Positions 20,495 through 31,044 of a stretch of DNA of 64,000 nucleotides are shown here, piece by piece. The translations under genes were made by a program, and so were the position numbers. The stretch lies in NCBI GenBank assembly GCA_036873135.1, contig JAPTYO010000015.1, positions 6,991,387 through 7,055,386 on the forward strand, written 5' to 3'. Source of the DNA: Clarkia xantiana subsp. parviflora (taxonomy: Eukaryota > Streptophyta > Magnoliopsida > Myrtales > Onagraceae). The notes beneath the pieces were generated by a model. That model was not told the origin of the DNA. It saw nothing but the letters and a program-made list of their open reading frames with translations, and did not search any database. The first letter of the stretch is position 1; the number at the start of each line of letters is the position of its first letter.

Positions 20495-20950
20495 TGTTTT
20501 GATCTGTCCCGCGCGAGATAACGGGTTGTCGAATGTTCGTGTGAGATAACGGGTCGTCGAATGTCCTAAGCCAATCTCAAAACGACTTAAAATGAAATGG
20601 GCGGCCAAGACTCCAATATATAGGAACCCTTGGACCGGAACCTGGTTTTGTGCGGTTCGATCCGGGTTTAATAGAAAAATGTGAACTGGAATCGGGTTTA
20701 ATCAAGGTTGGCTATTAGAAAAATTGAACGTAGTATAAGAACACGTAAAGGGTTATGCGCGTCAAGGGTCGAAAATCCGGACCGGTCCGGATGCGCGTGT
20801 CGCACGTCCGGACTGTTCTAACTCGCGGGTTAGCGTTTTTGGGCCGTTTGTGGGTTTGACGTATTTACGTGGTCCGAAATATAAATACGAACCCGAATTG
20901 GCAGATATCCATCAAACCGTTTGAATACATAAATATTAAACAATGGGTAA
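20495..20950 (-). repeat. 5' LTR of element B, interrupted by element C
   Basis: On the plus strand the LTR begins TGTTTTGATCTG next to the primer site. A 30-bp direct repeat (GAGATAACGGGT.GTCGAATGT) lies at 20515-20565, and the rest has CCGGTCCGGA-type words. It is cut at 20950 by insertion of C; the remainder should lie beyond 29766, perhaps ending near the GAGTTGACA at about 29840, but no second LTR of B is in the window to prove that. Confidence 0.6.
20946..20950. other. Target-site duplication of element C, left
   Basis: GGTAA directly before TGATGGATAT; repeated at 29762-29766 after the right LTR. Confidence 0.88.
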
Positions 20951-21994
20951 TGATGGATATACGCCCAATTTGAACCCGTTGACTTCCAAACCGTTGTATT
21001 TTTATCGTCCCATTACCGATTGTAAATCGAAACTTCAACCCGAACACTTCACGAGAACATCAACGGCTCGGACGGGGCCGAAGCGCCCGTCCGGCCAAGG
21101 TAAACTCACCTAGGTGAGGTTGGGTGGCCACACCCGACCTCCCCTAGGAGAGATCGGGTCAGCCAACCCGATCTCTCCTAGGGGAGATCGGGTGGACCAA
21201 CCCGATCTCTCCTAGGAGGGATGGGGTTGGCCAACCCCATCCCCCCTAGGGGGGGTTGGGTGCCCTCACCCAACCCCTACCCTTGGGGGTCGGATTTCTC
21301 CCCCCCCCCCAAGGGCCCCTGCGCCATTTTCGGACACCCACACCCGGTTCACGTCGCCTACCTTCTCCGTATCCTAAGGTCTTAATTGTACACTTAAAGG
21401 TTAATTAATTGTGTTTAACGGTTAACGATGTCATTAAGCCACCTTAATGACACCGTTGCCTATAAATACCCCACCTTCACAACTCATTTGGGGATCTTGG
21501 CAAGTTGCACAATTTTGCTCTGACATCTCTCTAGCTTTATCTCTCTAAAACCGTACTGACTTAGGCATCAGAGAGGGTTCATCAGGCACCACCCCCCCCC
21601 CCCCCCTCTGTGCCTGGTATTGCCCCTCTTGCAGGGTGGCAAGGATAAGAGAACCAAGGAAGCAGAAGAGCATAGAGCAGTAGGACAAGCCCCAGGGGTA
21701 AGAAGTACAAGCCTCAGGAGGTCAGAAGGAGAGAAGGAAAGGAGGTCAGAAGGAGAGAAGGAAAGGAGGTCAGAAGGAGAGAAGGAAAGGAGGTCAGAAG
21801 GAGAGAAGAGAAGGACACATATCAGAACGACTACCCCAAGAGAGTATAAGGGCAGGGATCAGAACGACTACCCCAAGGGAGTATAAGGGCACGGATCAGA
21901 ACGACTAGTCCTAGGAGCACTGAACCCGACATTTCATTAGTGGGAGATAAATTCTAGATTGACGACCCGTTGACCTAGACTTTATAACCTAACA
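20951..21994 (+). repeat. Left LTR of element C
   Basis: Runs from TGATGGATATACGCCC to CTAACA. It contains palindromic TCTCCTAGG.GAGATCGGGT units (about 21140-21230), a C run near 21590 and four copies of a 24-bp AGGTCAGAAGGAGAGAAGGAA-type unit (about 21718-21810). Confidence 0.95.
21461..21468 (+). promoter_or_regulatory. TATA box, left LTR of element C
   Basis: TATAAATA in CCTATAAATACCCC; the right LTR has the same box at 29212-29219. The context fits the LTR promoter. Confidence 0.75.
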
Positions 21995-21995
21995 C

Positions 21996-22012
21996 TTGGC
22001 GCCGTCCGTGGG
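21996..22012 (+). other. Primer-binding site of element C
   Basis: TTGGCGCCGTCCGTGGG starts one base after the LTR end. A TTGGCGCCGT core is the common primer site of plant Gypsy elements. Confidence 0.85.
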
Positions 22013-22045
22013 CTTCGAACAGAAAGCCTGGCAATAACAAGAGCG

Positions 22046-22761
22046 ATGACGAACAGCTTAGTATATAGGCATCACCGCCCACCTGGGGACAATAGGCGAG
22101 GGAAACAGCCTATACCTCCAGCAAGGCAGCCTAACCCAGAGAAACAGCCTGCACACCAGAGCCTCAGGTAGCCCCACAGGCACCCCAGCCTAACAAGCAG
22201 GGAGGAGGCTTCCACAGCTCCAACTCCATTGACTAGGAAGCCACAGGGACAGGGGGGCAACAAGGAGTGCCATCCCAATACACGGCACCTCCACAGGGGT
22301 ACTACTATGAGGCACAACCTCAAGGGTATCCATATGGAATACTAACTCAAAGGAACGACAATCGCACCCACACAACCAACATAAGGCCCGCATACTCGCA
22401 AGGAGCACAGACAGTGACTCCGAGGTTGATGAACGCATTGGATGAGCTGCTAGCCCATATAGAGACTCTGAGGAACGGGCAGAGAAGGCAACACCAGCAT
22501 GAAGAAGAAGAGGTTCATGAGGAAGAACAAGACCCAGAAGAAGAACACCACTCGCACCCTCGAACAAGGCAGCGAGAAGAACAAATGAGAGATAACCAAG
22601 GGCCACTCCCAGAGGGAAGGCAGCAATTTGTGCCTCCAAGGCATCTACAGACACAGCAGGATGCCAAGGCATACACCCCCGTGGGGGCAGATAGACAGGC
22701 AAGACCTCCAAGGAGGCAGGAGTTCAACCAAGTACCCCAACAAGGTTATACACCGCACTAA
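22046..22761 (+). pseudogene. Gag-like N-terminal region of element C
   Basis: ATG at 22046 opens a Pro/Gln/Arg-rich frame that stops near 22169. A second frame continues at 22267-22761 with Gln/Tyr/Pro-rich sequence (YTAPPQGYYYEAQPQGYPYG), a short helical part (LMNALDELLAHIETLRNGQ) and a long Glu/His/Gln-rich tract. This looks like the variable front of a Gypsy gag; the conserved gag core was not found. One frame change separates the parts. Confidence 0.6.
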
Positions 22762-24570
22762 GGGAAGACATACATGCAAGACCAACAAGGATATAGGAGT
22801 TCCAACATCCACCATGGCAATGTACACATACAGTCCGTATCACCATAGACATGCCTAAGGGACACACCAAGGAAAGCTCAAAGGGAGGGACATAGTCCCA
22901 ACAACACAATAAGGCAACCACCTACCCATGATACAGCACGACAGATCCAAACCCCTTGTGCATGACAACCCTTGGCACACATCCCCCTAGGACAGGGGAG
23001 GAGTTGAAAAGACAAGGATTTGAACAGAGGACTCATAGAGTACCACACCACGTTAGCACATAGCTACTACAATGGGAAGCCTCATGGAGAGACATAGTAG
23101 AGTGAGATCGCACATAGCATACATGAAGGATACACCTCCACATAGTCCACCTTGCAAGGATGCGACCTTATATTCCTCAAGTGGAAGAAATACACACAGA
23201 CTAACAGAGGAAAACAATTACATTACCAAGGAAGCAGGGGATATCAACACCCCACACCCATATCCTTCCCATATCCTCTTATTTAATTTAACTGCATAAC
23301 AAGTCAACTCCCTAAAAGGGGTAGATTTTGATACTTGATATCAACATGTTTTCCAAGAATGACCATACCGGACGCCTTCGGGCTCCGTGATATATATATA
23401 CACAGGTGGACCACTAGAAGAATCAGTAAAAGGCCGTCGCCAATCAAGAGATGCACAAGCAACAGATTCCTCAATCCCAAAGAACACCTATAAGGTCAAG
23501 TTTCTGGGAAAGATCACAAGATGGAAGGCTCACTTACAAAAATAAGTTGAGCACTCCCAACATCCTATAGAGGAACTACCATGAAGGTCACAAAGGATTA
23601 CCCCTACTACAACCTTCCACTAAGCATCCTAGGGCCAAGCCCGTCAAAGGATCCCATCTGGCTGGCATTGGTATGCAAGGGGGGCACCAGTCACAACATG
23701 CCCTCCCCACAAACGCCCATTAGCACAAGAGGGGGTAGCCGCGAACACATCCCTCCAAAAATGGAGGAAACCATATCACATGGGTAACACCCACCATCAG
23801 AGGCAAACACCTCCAGCGGATCTTTATGATTTCACAAAATAGCCAGGAGATACAACTACACTTAGAAAGCTCATCCCAGATAATGGAATACACCTCCATC
23901 AAAAACCCTCAAGGACACCAAGCCTAGCAAAGGAAGAACGGTGACACCATCATCAAGCTTTTAAAAAGGGATATGGAAAACATAGTATTTCCACACAATG
24001 ATATGTTAGTCATAAGAGAGGGAATCACCAACTTTGACATGAAGAGAACCATAGTATATGAAGGGAGTCCGTCAGACATCTCCCATGACCAACCATTGAT
24101 GATACTAGAGAAGAGTCAGGCATACCTAATACCAAAGGACCCCCTACTAGTAAAGGTGGTCAGAACATCAACACACCCATTAGGGACACGGCACTGCAAA
24201 TGAACCAGGAATAAGGATGGAACACATAGATACACCAAATATGACAGGCGGTGTGACCACCAAGCAACTTGGGGGGCACCAAACGAACAAGTGCTTGGTA
24301 GTCCACCTAAGTGTAAAAGAAGAGATTAGAGGCAGAAGATCACAAGAACATGCAATACCACTTCTCCTAGAAGAGGTCACATAAGAGGAAAACATCATCA
24401 ACTCCCTATACGAACTCGTCCTAAGTTGGCAACACACAAACATCGCCCTCGAGAGGTGATCTCCCATATTGAAGGAAAAGCATGGTAGCATTCAATATCA
24501 TAGAAGGAAAAGTCAAGTAAAGACTCGAAAAACATACCAAAGACGCACACTACATGAGTAAGGACACAAG
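22762..24570 (+). pseudogene. Degenerate gag-pol remnant of element C
   Basis: No long coding frame. At 23973-24203 a short frame reads IVFPHNDMLVIREGITNFDM, IVYEGSPSDIS and STHPLGT. The order PHND-LVI, then an acidic/Gly-Ser motif, then HPLGT parallels the protease of elements A and B (HDDALV, DGGSSSDIL, YPLGV). The catalytic Asp-Gly is replaced by Glu-Gly, so this is a dead remnant. Nothing else in the stretch is recognised. Confidence 0.5.
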
Positions 24571-24574
24571 ATAA

Positions 24575-25375
24575 GGTAATATTATGAGCCCTCCGGGAGC
24601 CTATCCCGCGAACACATTCGACGCCCCCAAGAGCGTATCTTGAGAGTAGCTCTAAAACTACGAACCCTGTGCCCTCCGGGAGCCTATCCCGCGAACAGAT
24701 TCGACGCCCCCAAGAGCGTATCTTGAGAGTAGTTTTTATACTACGACCTTCGACGCCCCCAAGAGCGTATCTTGAGAGTAGTGTTCATACTACGACCTTC
24801 GACGCCCCCAAGAGCGTATCTTGAGAGTAGTTATTACACTACGACCTTCGACGCACCAAGAGCGTATCTTGAGAGTGGTTTCCAAAAACTACGAACTTCG
24901 ACGCCCCCAGGAGCGTATCTTGAGAGTAGTGTTCATACTACGACCTTCGACGCCCCCAAGAGCGTATCTTGAGAGTAGTTATTACACTACGAACTTCGAC
25001 GCACCAAGAGCGTATCTTGAGAGTGGTTTCCAAAAACTACGAGTTCGACGCCCCCAAGAGCGTATCTTGAGGTAGAAAAAACACTACCAGTTCGCCGCCC
25101 CCAAGAGCGTATCTTGAGGTAGATTTCAAACTACCAGTTCGACGCCCACCAGGAGCGTATCTTTGGTCTAACCTGAGCCCTCCGGGAGCCTATCCTGTGA
25201 AACGTTAAGTGCCGTCCGAGAGCCTGTCTCGTGAACAGATTTCGACGCCAATCAGGAACGTATCTTTGGACTAACCTGAGCCCTCCGGGAGCCTATCCTG
25301 TGAAACGTTAAGTGCCATCCGAGAGCCTGTCTCGTGAACAGTTTTCGACGCCCACCAAGAGCGTATCTTTGGTCT
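24575..25375. repeat. Tandem array of about 50-bp units in element C
   Basis: Repeated TTCGACGCCCCCAAGAGCGT followed by ATCTTGAGAGTAGT and a variable A/T-rich spacer with CTACGA, about ten copies. A second word, GCCCTCCGGGAGCCTATCC, appears at the edges (24593, 24670, 25165 and 25275). GAGCGTATCTT is the most constant core. Confidence 0.9.
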
Positions 25376-26019
25376 AACAGTACAACGTATACCGTGTAAG
25401 GGGTATCAAAAGAGATCATCACACCATGCTCAGAAGGATACCATGAGAAAGAAATTTCTAAGTAAAGTAATGTGAAGAACAAGTAATGTTTTTTCTTTAT
25501 GAAATGGCAGGTATGACATGAAGGAAAGCACGAAAGAAAGACAAGTAAAGGAAACACACCAAGAGAAGAGTCCATGACCAAAGGATCATATACAGAAGCA
25601 CAAGAGGTTATCATGAAAAGTAACGAGTTATCCTACCACCCATATCACAAGTCAAGAGAAGTATCTCAAAGGAACCCAACACCACCAAGAAGGATAGCAA
25701 AGACATGAAATCCAAAGTTCAAGGCCCTCAAAATAAGCTCGACCCATCAAGAAGAGAATTGCCTTACAAGTCACACAAATCAACCTCCGACAAATGTTAT
25801 TGTCATGCATGTCGCCCTCGCGTGACCTATGCTCGTATCAGACTTGAACATCGTCAAGCACAACTCATGAAGGAGACATCTAAAGAGCATAAAGGATACA
25901 ACATCCGACAAGACGAGACATCGGAACCTTACCCAACAAACATAGCCTACACAAAAGGCAAATATAGCAATGAAGGCTCTCCAATAAGAAAGGAATACTA
26001 AAGCACAACTCCATACATC
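25376..26019. other. Element C internal spacer
   Basis: A-rich internal DNA between the two tandem arrays. Short open frames at 25705-26001 (plus) and 25252-25614 (minus) show no recognisable domain. Confidence 0.45.
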
Positions 26020-26290
26020 GTGATGTGGCTATCATGTCCACATACCTTGAGGTGGCTATCATGTCCACATACACTGAAGTGGCTATCATGTCCACATACC
26101 TTGAGGTGGCTATCATGTCCACACACCTTGAAGTGGCTATCATGTCCACATACCTTGAGGTGGCTATCATGTCCACACACCCTGAAGTGACTATCATGTC
26201 CACACAATACAGAAGGGCTATCACTCCGACACATCACGAAGTGGCTATCATGTCCACATACCCCGAAGTGATTATCATGGCAGCACATCA
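26020..26290. repeat. 27-bp tandem array in element C
   Basis: About ten copies of GTGGCTATCATGTCCACATA plus CCTTGAG or a close variant. The 27-bp period keeps frames open on both strands, giving artificial nine-residue protein repeats. Units are contiguous, so this is not a CRISPR-like array. Confidence 0.92.
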
Positions 26291-26593
26291 TAAAACATCT
26301 GTCAAATACATGCATTGTAAAGACACCATCCCGACCACGAACATCAAAAGGCTACGCTTAGCCTTAGGAGGAGGTTCAAGAAAAAGGAAAAACAACACCC
26401 TTCGTACGCTCATCAAAGGTAGGCACTTATATTTCAACCCACTGGGTGATACCAGGAAGGAGACGTCCTCATTATGAAGACAACCTCCATATCTCACGAA
26501 ATCAACCATGAAGCAAAGAATCACGACAAGCACTATTGAGGGCATATAACAAAACGATCCCCACAACGATCACAACTACAATACTAGTAGAGG

Positions 26594-27199
26594 CTAACTC
26601 AGGAGCAGTCTCCACCAAACTCCAAAGCAAGAATTTGCTATCTTAATCAGAGCCAGGGCAAGAGAACGGAACCTCAATGAAAGGTGATGATCACACCCAT
26701 CACCAAAAGAAAAATCTTCAACGCAGGGGTAAATAACATAACCCATAGGAAAGACAAAAACACCTTCAAAAGTCGTCAAATCTACATAAAGACGAAATAA
26801 ATTTGAGACTCGGCCCCTCGGCTGGGGGGCAGGGGATAGAGAAGAGACATCAAGACCTATGATCACCCCATCGCCAGCCACAGGTTGTTTCCTTTTGTCT
26901 AGCAAAGAGGTCGCCTCTTCAACCACTACCTCCTTATCATGGGAGAGAGTCAGCAAGGGGGCACTTGAAGGAGAGCCTCTCGCGGTTTCCTTCTCCTTGG
27001 CAGCCGAGGGCCCGACCTCAGAGTCAGGTTTCCGCGCCTCGGATTTAGATTGACTTGAACTCTCACCCACCACAAGAACCATTCGGTAACCAGAGAAGAA
27101 CGCTCTAACAACAAGAAGGAAGCAGCATGAGAACAATCATAAGTTTATCACAAAGAAAAGAGAAGGGAAAAAGAACATACTGGAAGCATTAGCAGCCAT
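26594..27199 (-). pseudogene. Antisense ORF remnant of element C
   Basis: Minus-strand frame at 27136-26594 with a Ser/Glu/Lys-rich segment (SSSQSKSEARKPDSEVGPSA) and a C-terminal part without a known domain. Just upstream on the same strand are an ATG at 27199 and a possible GT-AG intron of 76 bases (27180-27105), but the phases do not join, so the gene is broken or this splice is wrong. Its place, between the repeats and the 3' LTR on the antisense strand, matches the antisense gene of element A. Sequence similarity between the two could not be established by eye. Confidence 0.4.
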
Positions 27200-28585
27200 C
27201 CTTGACTTAGAAAATTTCCTGGCCTGATAAGCAGAACTAGAGGGTTCTTCCCTCTCATCCGATCCAACGGTACGTTCGGAACGCTCTGCCTACACCTTAT
27301 ATGTTTCTCCATGAAATCAACCTACAAGGGGTCATACGAGTCCCCGCCTCATACGAGTCCGCCTCGGACACCCAAGACACAGGACGGTCAGATTTGGTCT
27401 GACTACCTTGGAAAACGATCTTCAAGGTCTCCCTGTCTGAAGAAGGCTTCCCAAAAGTGAGTCATCTATACGAGCAACCAACGCAAAGATTGACCCTTAC
27501 TCATAGAGGGGCGAGATACGCTTACTACGGGGGCAACCTTAACACCAAGGGAAGAGGGCGAACTTTTAGTTTCCCCAAATGGAGCAACGCTCCAGCACAT
27601 CCGAAGGAAGGGTCAACCCTTAACACATGTCAATAGACCCCTTCGCTCGCGGCGGTAAGAAGAAAGCTTGTAAGCTTTTTCACCCTCACTTTTATGGGGA
27701 ACAAATTGCAGGTTAAAGGTCAAGAGCTATACACACGCTCCAACGAATGAAGGAAAAATGTTACACATGCCGAAGGTCGAGATTAATGGAAAATGCTCAC
27801 GCTAGTACGAGGGAGGCGGAACGTTGTGTCCCATTGAGTGGCAGAGTTCCCACCCTCAAGTAAAGGAGAAGTCTATGCTCTCACCTTTGCACTTATGCTC
27901 ATATTCATGATTAACATCTACAGGTACATCAATGTCATCACTCATGCTTATACTCACAACCCATACATACATACATACATGTTCATGCTTGCACTCATAT
28001 GCATGCCCACATACACACTCCCGTGTGTTCAAACATTTAGACGTCCATGCACGTGACCGCCATATATTTATGCATACATCCATGACTACAATCGCAGCAT
28101 GTCTATACTCACTCCCATCCTTATGTTCCTACTTGCATGTATGCTAGTACACATCCTCATGTTCATGATATGTCCATGTTCACTCCTAGTTAACATCCTA
28201 GGCGTATTTTCTAGTATCCCATACTTAGAAAAATTTCGGACCAAAATTAAATTTTTCCTCACTTAGATAAAATCCCGGCACGAATTTGAAGCATAAGTCA
28301 CTTAGTTGCATTCGTATTGCATCCTTGTAAGAGTATGCATTTTTTAAGTATACGCCGGTAGCAACAATAGATTTATTGCTCTCGCCTCAGACGGACGCAT
28401 GCTTAGGCATACGTCCGTGCTACTCTAACGTTTACAACTCCTCTATCTCATAAGACAGGGGGCAGAGTCGAAGACATGCATCCATGGGTAAGCTGACACT
28501 CAGATGAAAGGTAGAAACCCCGGTTTCAAATTGCGCGTATCATACCATCCTGAAATAGAGTCAATCAAGGGTTAGGCCATTGGTT
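27200..28585. other. Element C 3' internal region
   Basis: Internal DNA before the 3' LTR. Short frames at 27838-28147 come from simple CATACA/CACTCATG sequence. The segment 28200-28450 is AT-rich with paired words CATACGTCCG. No gene recognised. Confidence 0.45.
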
Positions 28586-28586
28586 G

Positions 28587-28599
28587 ACTCGGGGGCATG
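28587..28599 (+). other. Polypurine tract of element C
   Basis: CTCGGGGGCATG lies immediately before the right LTR start TGATGGATAT, similar to the TTGGGGGCAAA of element A. Confidence 0.6.
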
Positions 28600-29761
28600 T
28601 GATGGATATACGCCCAATTTGAACCCGTTGACTTCCAAACCGTTGTATTTTTATCGTCCCATTACCGATTGTAAATCGAAACTTCAACCCGAACACTTCA
28701 CGAGAACATCAACGGCTCGGACGGGGCCGAAGCGCCCGTCCGGCCAAGGTAAACTCACCTAGGTGAGGTTGGGTGGCCACACCCGACCTCCCCTAGGAGA
28801 GATCGGGTCAGCCAACCCGATCTCTCCTAGGGGAGATCGGGTGGACCAACCCGATCTCTCCTAGGGGAGATCGGGTGGACCAACCCGATCTCTCCTAGGG
28901 GAGATCGGGTGGACCAACCCGATCTCTCCTAGGAGAGATCGGGTCGGCCAACCCGATCTCTCCTAGGAGGGATGGGGTTGGCCAACCCCATCCCCCCTAG
29001 GGGGGGTTGGGTGCCCTTACCCAACCCCTACCCTTGGGGGTCGGATTTCTCCCCCCCCCCCAAGGGCCCCTGCGCCATTTTCGGACACCCACACCCGGTT
29101 CACGTCGCCTACCTTCTCCGTATCCTAAGGTCTTAATTGTACACTTAAAGGTTAATTAATTGTGTTTAACGGTTAACGATGTCATTAAGCCACCTTAATG
29201 ACACCGTTGCCTATAAATACCCCACCTTCACAACTCATTTGGGGATCTTGGCAAGTTGCACAATTTTGCTGGACATCTCTCTAGCTTTATCTCTCTAAAA
29301 CCGTACTGACTTAGGCATCGGAGAGGGTTCATCAGGCACCACCCCCCCCTCTGTGCCTGGTATTGCCCCTCTTGCAGGGTGGCAAGGAGAAGAGAACCAA
29401 GGAAGCAGAAGAGCATAGAGCAGTAGGACAAGCCCCAGGGGTAAGAAGTACAAGCCTCAGGAGGTCAGAAGGAGAGAAGGAAAGGAGGTCAGAAGGAGAG
29501 AAGGAAAGGAGGTCAGAAGGAGAGAAGGAAAGGAGGTCAGAAGGAGAGAAGGAAAGGAGGTCAGAAGGAGAGAAGAGAAGGACACATATCAGAACGACTA
29601 CCCCAAGAGAGTATAAGGGCAGGGATCAGAAAGACTACCCCAAGGGAGTATAAGGGCACGGATCAGAACGACTAGTCCTAGGAGCACTGAACCCGACATT
29701 TCATTAGTGGGAGATAAATTCTAGATTGACGACCCGTTGACCTAGACTTTATAACCTAACA
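28600..29761 (+). repeat. Right LTR of element C
   Basis: 1162 bp. Same as the left LTR except for extra TCTCCTAGG.GAGATCGGGT units (about 28800-28970), a fifth 24-bp AGGTCAGAAGGAGAGAAGGAA-type unit (about 29460-29575), a shorter C run and a few base changes. Followed by GGTAA. Confidence 0.95.
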
Positions 29762-29766
29762 GGTAA

Positions 29767-30229
29767 CATGATAAGTGTAAGGTCAACCTTTAAGAACCAT
29801 GTTTGATCCATATTTTGATATGTTATATGAGTTGACAGGTGACTGATTTTTTAGATACAAAAATCTCAACAGGGGGAATATATCTCAATCTCCCTGATTT
29901 GGTGAATGAAAATAAATGCCATGTCTTCGAAATTTGCAAGAGATGAATACATTAGATTGAGAAATTAATAATAACTAGTATAACCTGTCAATTAAACGAC
30001 ATTAACAAAACAACAATTGACAGAATTTAAGTGAATGAATTTTTAGTAATAGCAATAGCAATAAAGATAAATTAATGTGTTTCGTAAGTACTAAATTATC
30101 AATTTTACAATTTGGTAATTAGCATTGAGCACCGGAGCTAAATGATGAATGCATATAAAGTCAAAATTACACGGAACATAGAATAACCAAACAACTAAAG
30201 AGAGTCGAGACCATTACGCTCAATCAATT
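29767..30229. other. Spacer between element C and the kinase gene
   Basis: AT-rich, no gene seen. It may begin with the rest of the element B LTR and end with the promoter of the gene starting near 30230; no clear TATA box was fixed. Confidence 0.4.
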
Positions 30230-31044
30230 CAATTTATTAGTTAGTGACAATACTTCCAATAATAACCCCAAAGAACGACTTCGCCCATTGCATTGCAGTA
30301 CTGAAGAACCCCCTAAACCCTTCTACTTCCTAACGGTATCTTCTCTTGATCTGCTCGACTACAATTGGGTTCGTACTCTTCTCTGCGCGCTCACTACGAG
30401 GTAAGTTTTAGGTTTTTACTCTTTGTTCAATTCTCAATTCGAACCAATCCAATAGCAAATCTATCGCTGATTAATCCAGTTTCTTGAAGTTGCAGTCTGT
30501 TGCAAAAATTCGTCGGTGTAATACCCTAATTTCGCCGGCATCAATACTTTTCAGGTATTCCCTTACTTTAATCGCAAGGAACTCTTCCTTTTATCGGAGT
30601 GAATTAATCTTTACCGTTCTGCATTAGATGTTTGAAACTCAGAGCGAATTAATCGATTTACCAAACAAACTTGTAATCTGTAGTGTATCTTCACTTTATT
30701 AATTTTGTATGTTTCTTGTTTTTATTGTTGTCTCATTTCTTTGACTTGAATTTTCCTTTTAGACATTCACGTGTTCTTGTGCGATTTCTGGCTTGTTGAT
30801 GATATTTCTGGTTGTATACTCATTCCTACGTTGTATGTTGTTATATTTGACACGAAATAGATGGCTTATGCAGTAATAAATACAAGTTTCTATCTCACAC
30901 AGTGTTCGTTTTCATTTGAATTTTTATTTTAACTATACCTATTACTTCAAGATGCAGCCACACAGGATGATAATGATGGAAGTGGATCTGGTATTTCCAA
31001 GTCCCAGCAGTATCTAGTCCAGTCACAACTTCACATTCTCACAG
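30230..31044 (+). other. Probable 5' leader exons of the kinase gene
   Basis: Exon-like segments with good splice signals. The first ends at 30400 (CACTACGAG before GTAAGTTTT). The second is 30496-30554 (after TTGCAG, before GTATTCCC). The third is 30952-31044 (after TTCAAG, before GTATTG); it is open in one frame (a stretch with DDNDGSGSGISKSQQY), but joining it to the exon at 32654 gives a stop. These may be 5' untranslated, or part of an alternative transcript. The transcript start near 30230 is a guess. Confidence 0.45.

Larger units (their letters stand above)
20951..29761 (+). mobile_element. Non-autonomous Gypsy-like LTR retrotransposon (element C)
   Basis: 8.8 kb with LTRs of 1044 and 1162 bp, a GGTAA target duplication, a Gypsy-type primer site and a polypurine tract. 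The LTRs are almost identical apart from repeat-number differences, so the insertion is recent. Inside are only a gag-like N-terminal frame, a faint protease remnant, two tandem arrays and an antisense ORF. Reverse transcriptase and integrase were not found. Recent movement without these enzymes implies that proteins from a related element were used in trans. The antisense ORF and repeats behind the coding region suggest the same Tat-like group as A. Confidence 0.92.

Noticed and set aside
22072..22711. Minus-strand hydrophobic frames opposite the gag of C
   Set aside because: Antisense to a Pro/Gln/Glu-rich gag, which gives Leu/Cys/Trp-rich translations; no reason to call a membrane protein.
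25880..26477. Possible CRISPR-like array or repeat protein
   Set aside because: Units of 27 bp are directly adjacent with no spacers, and the setting is a plant retrotransposon; the open frames are a period effect.
27838..28147. Short frames in CATACATACA-rich DNA
   Set aside because: Simple-sequence effect.
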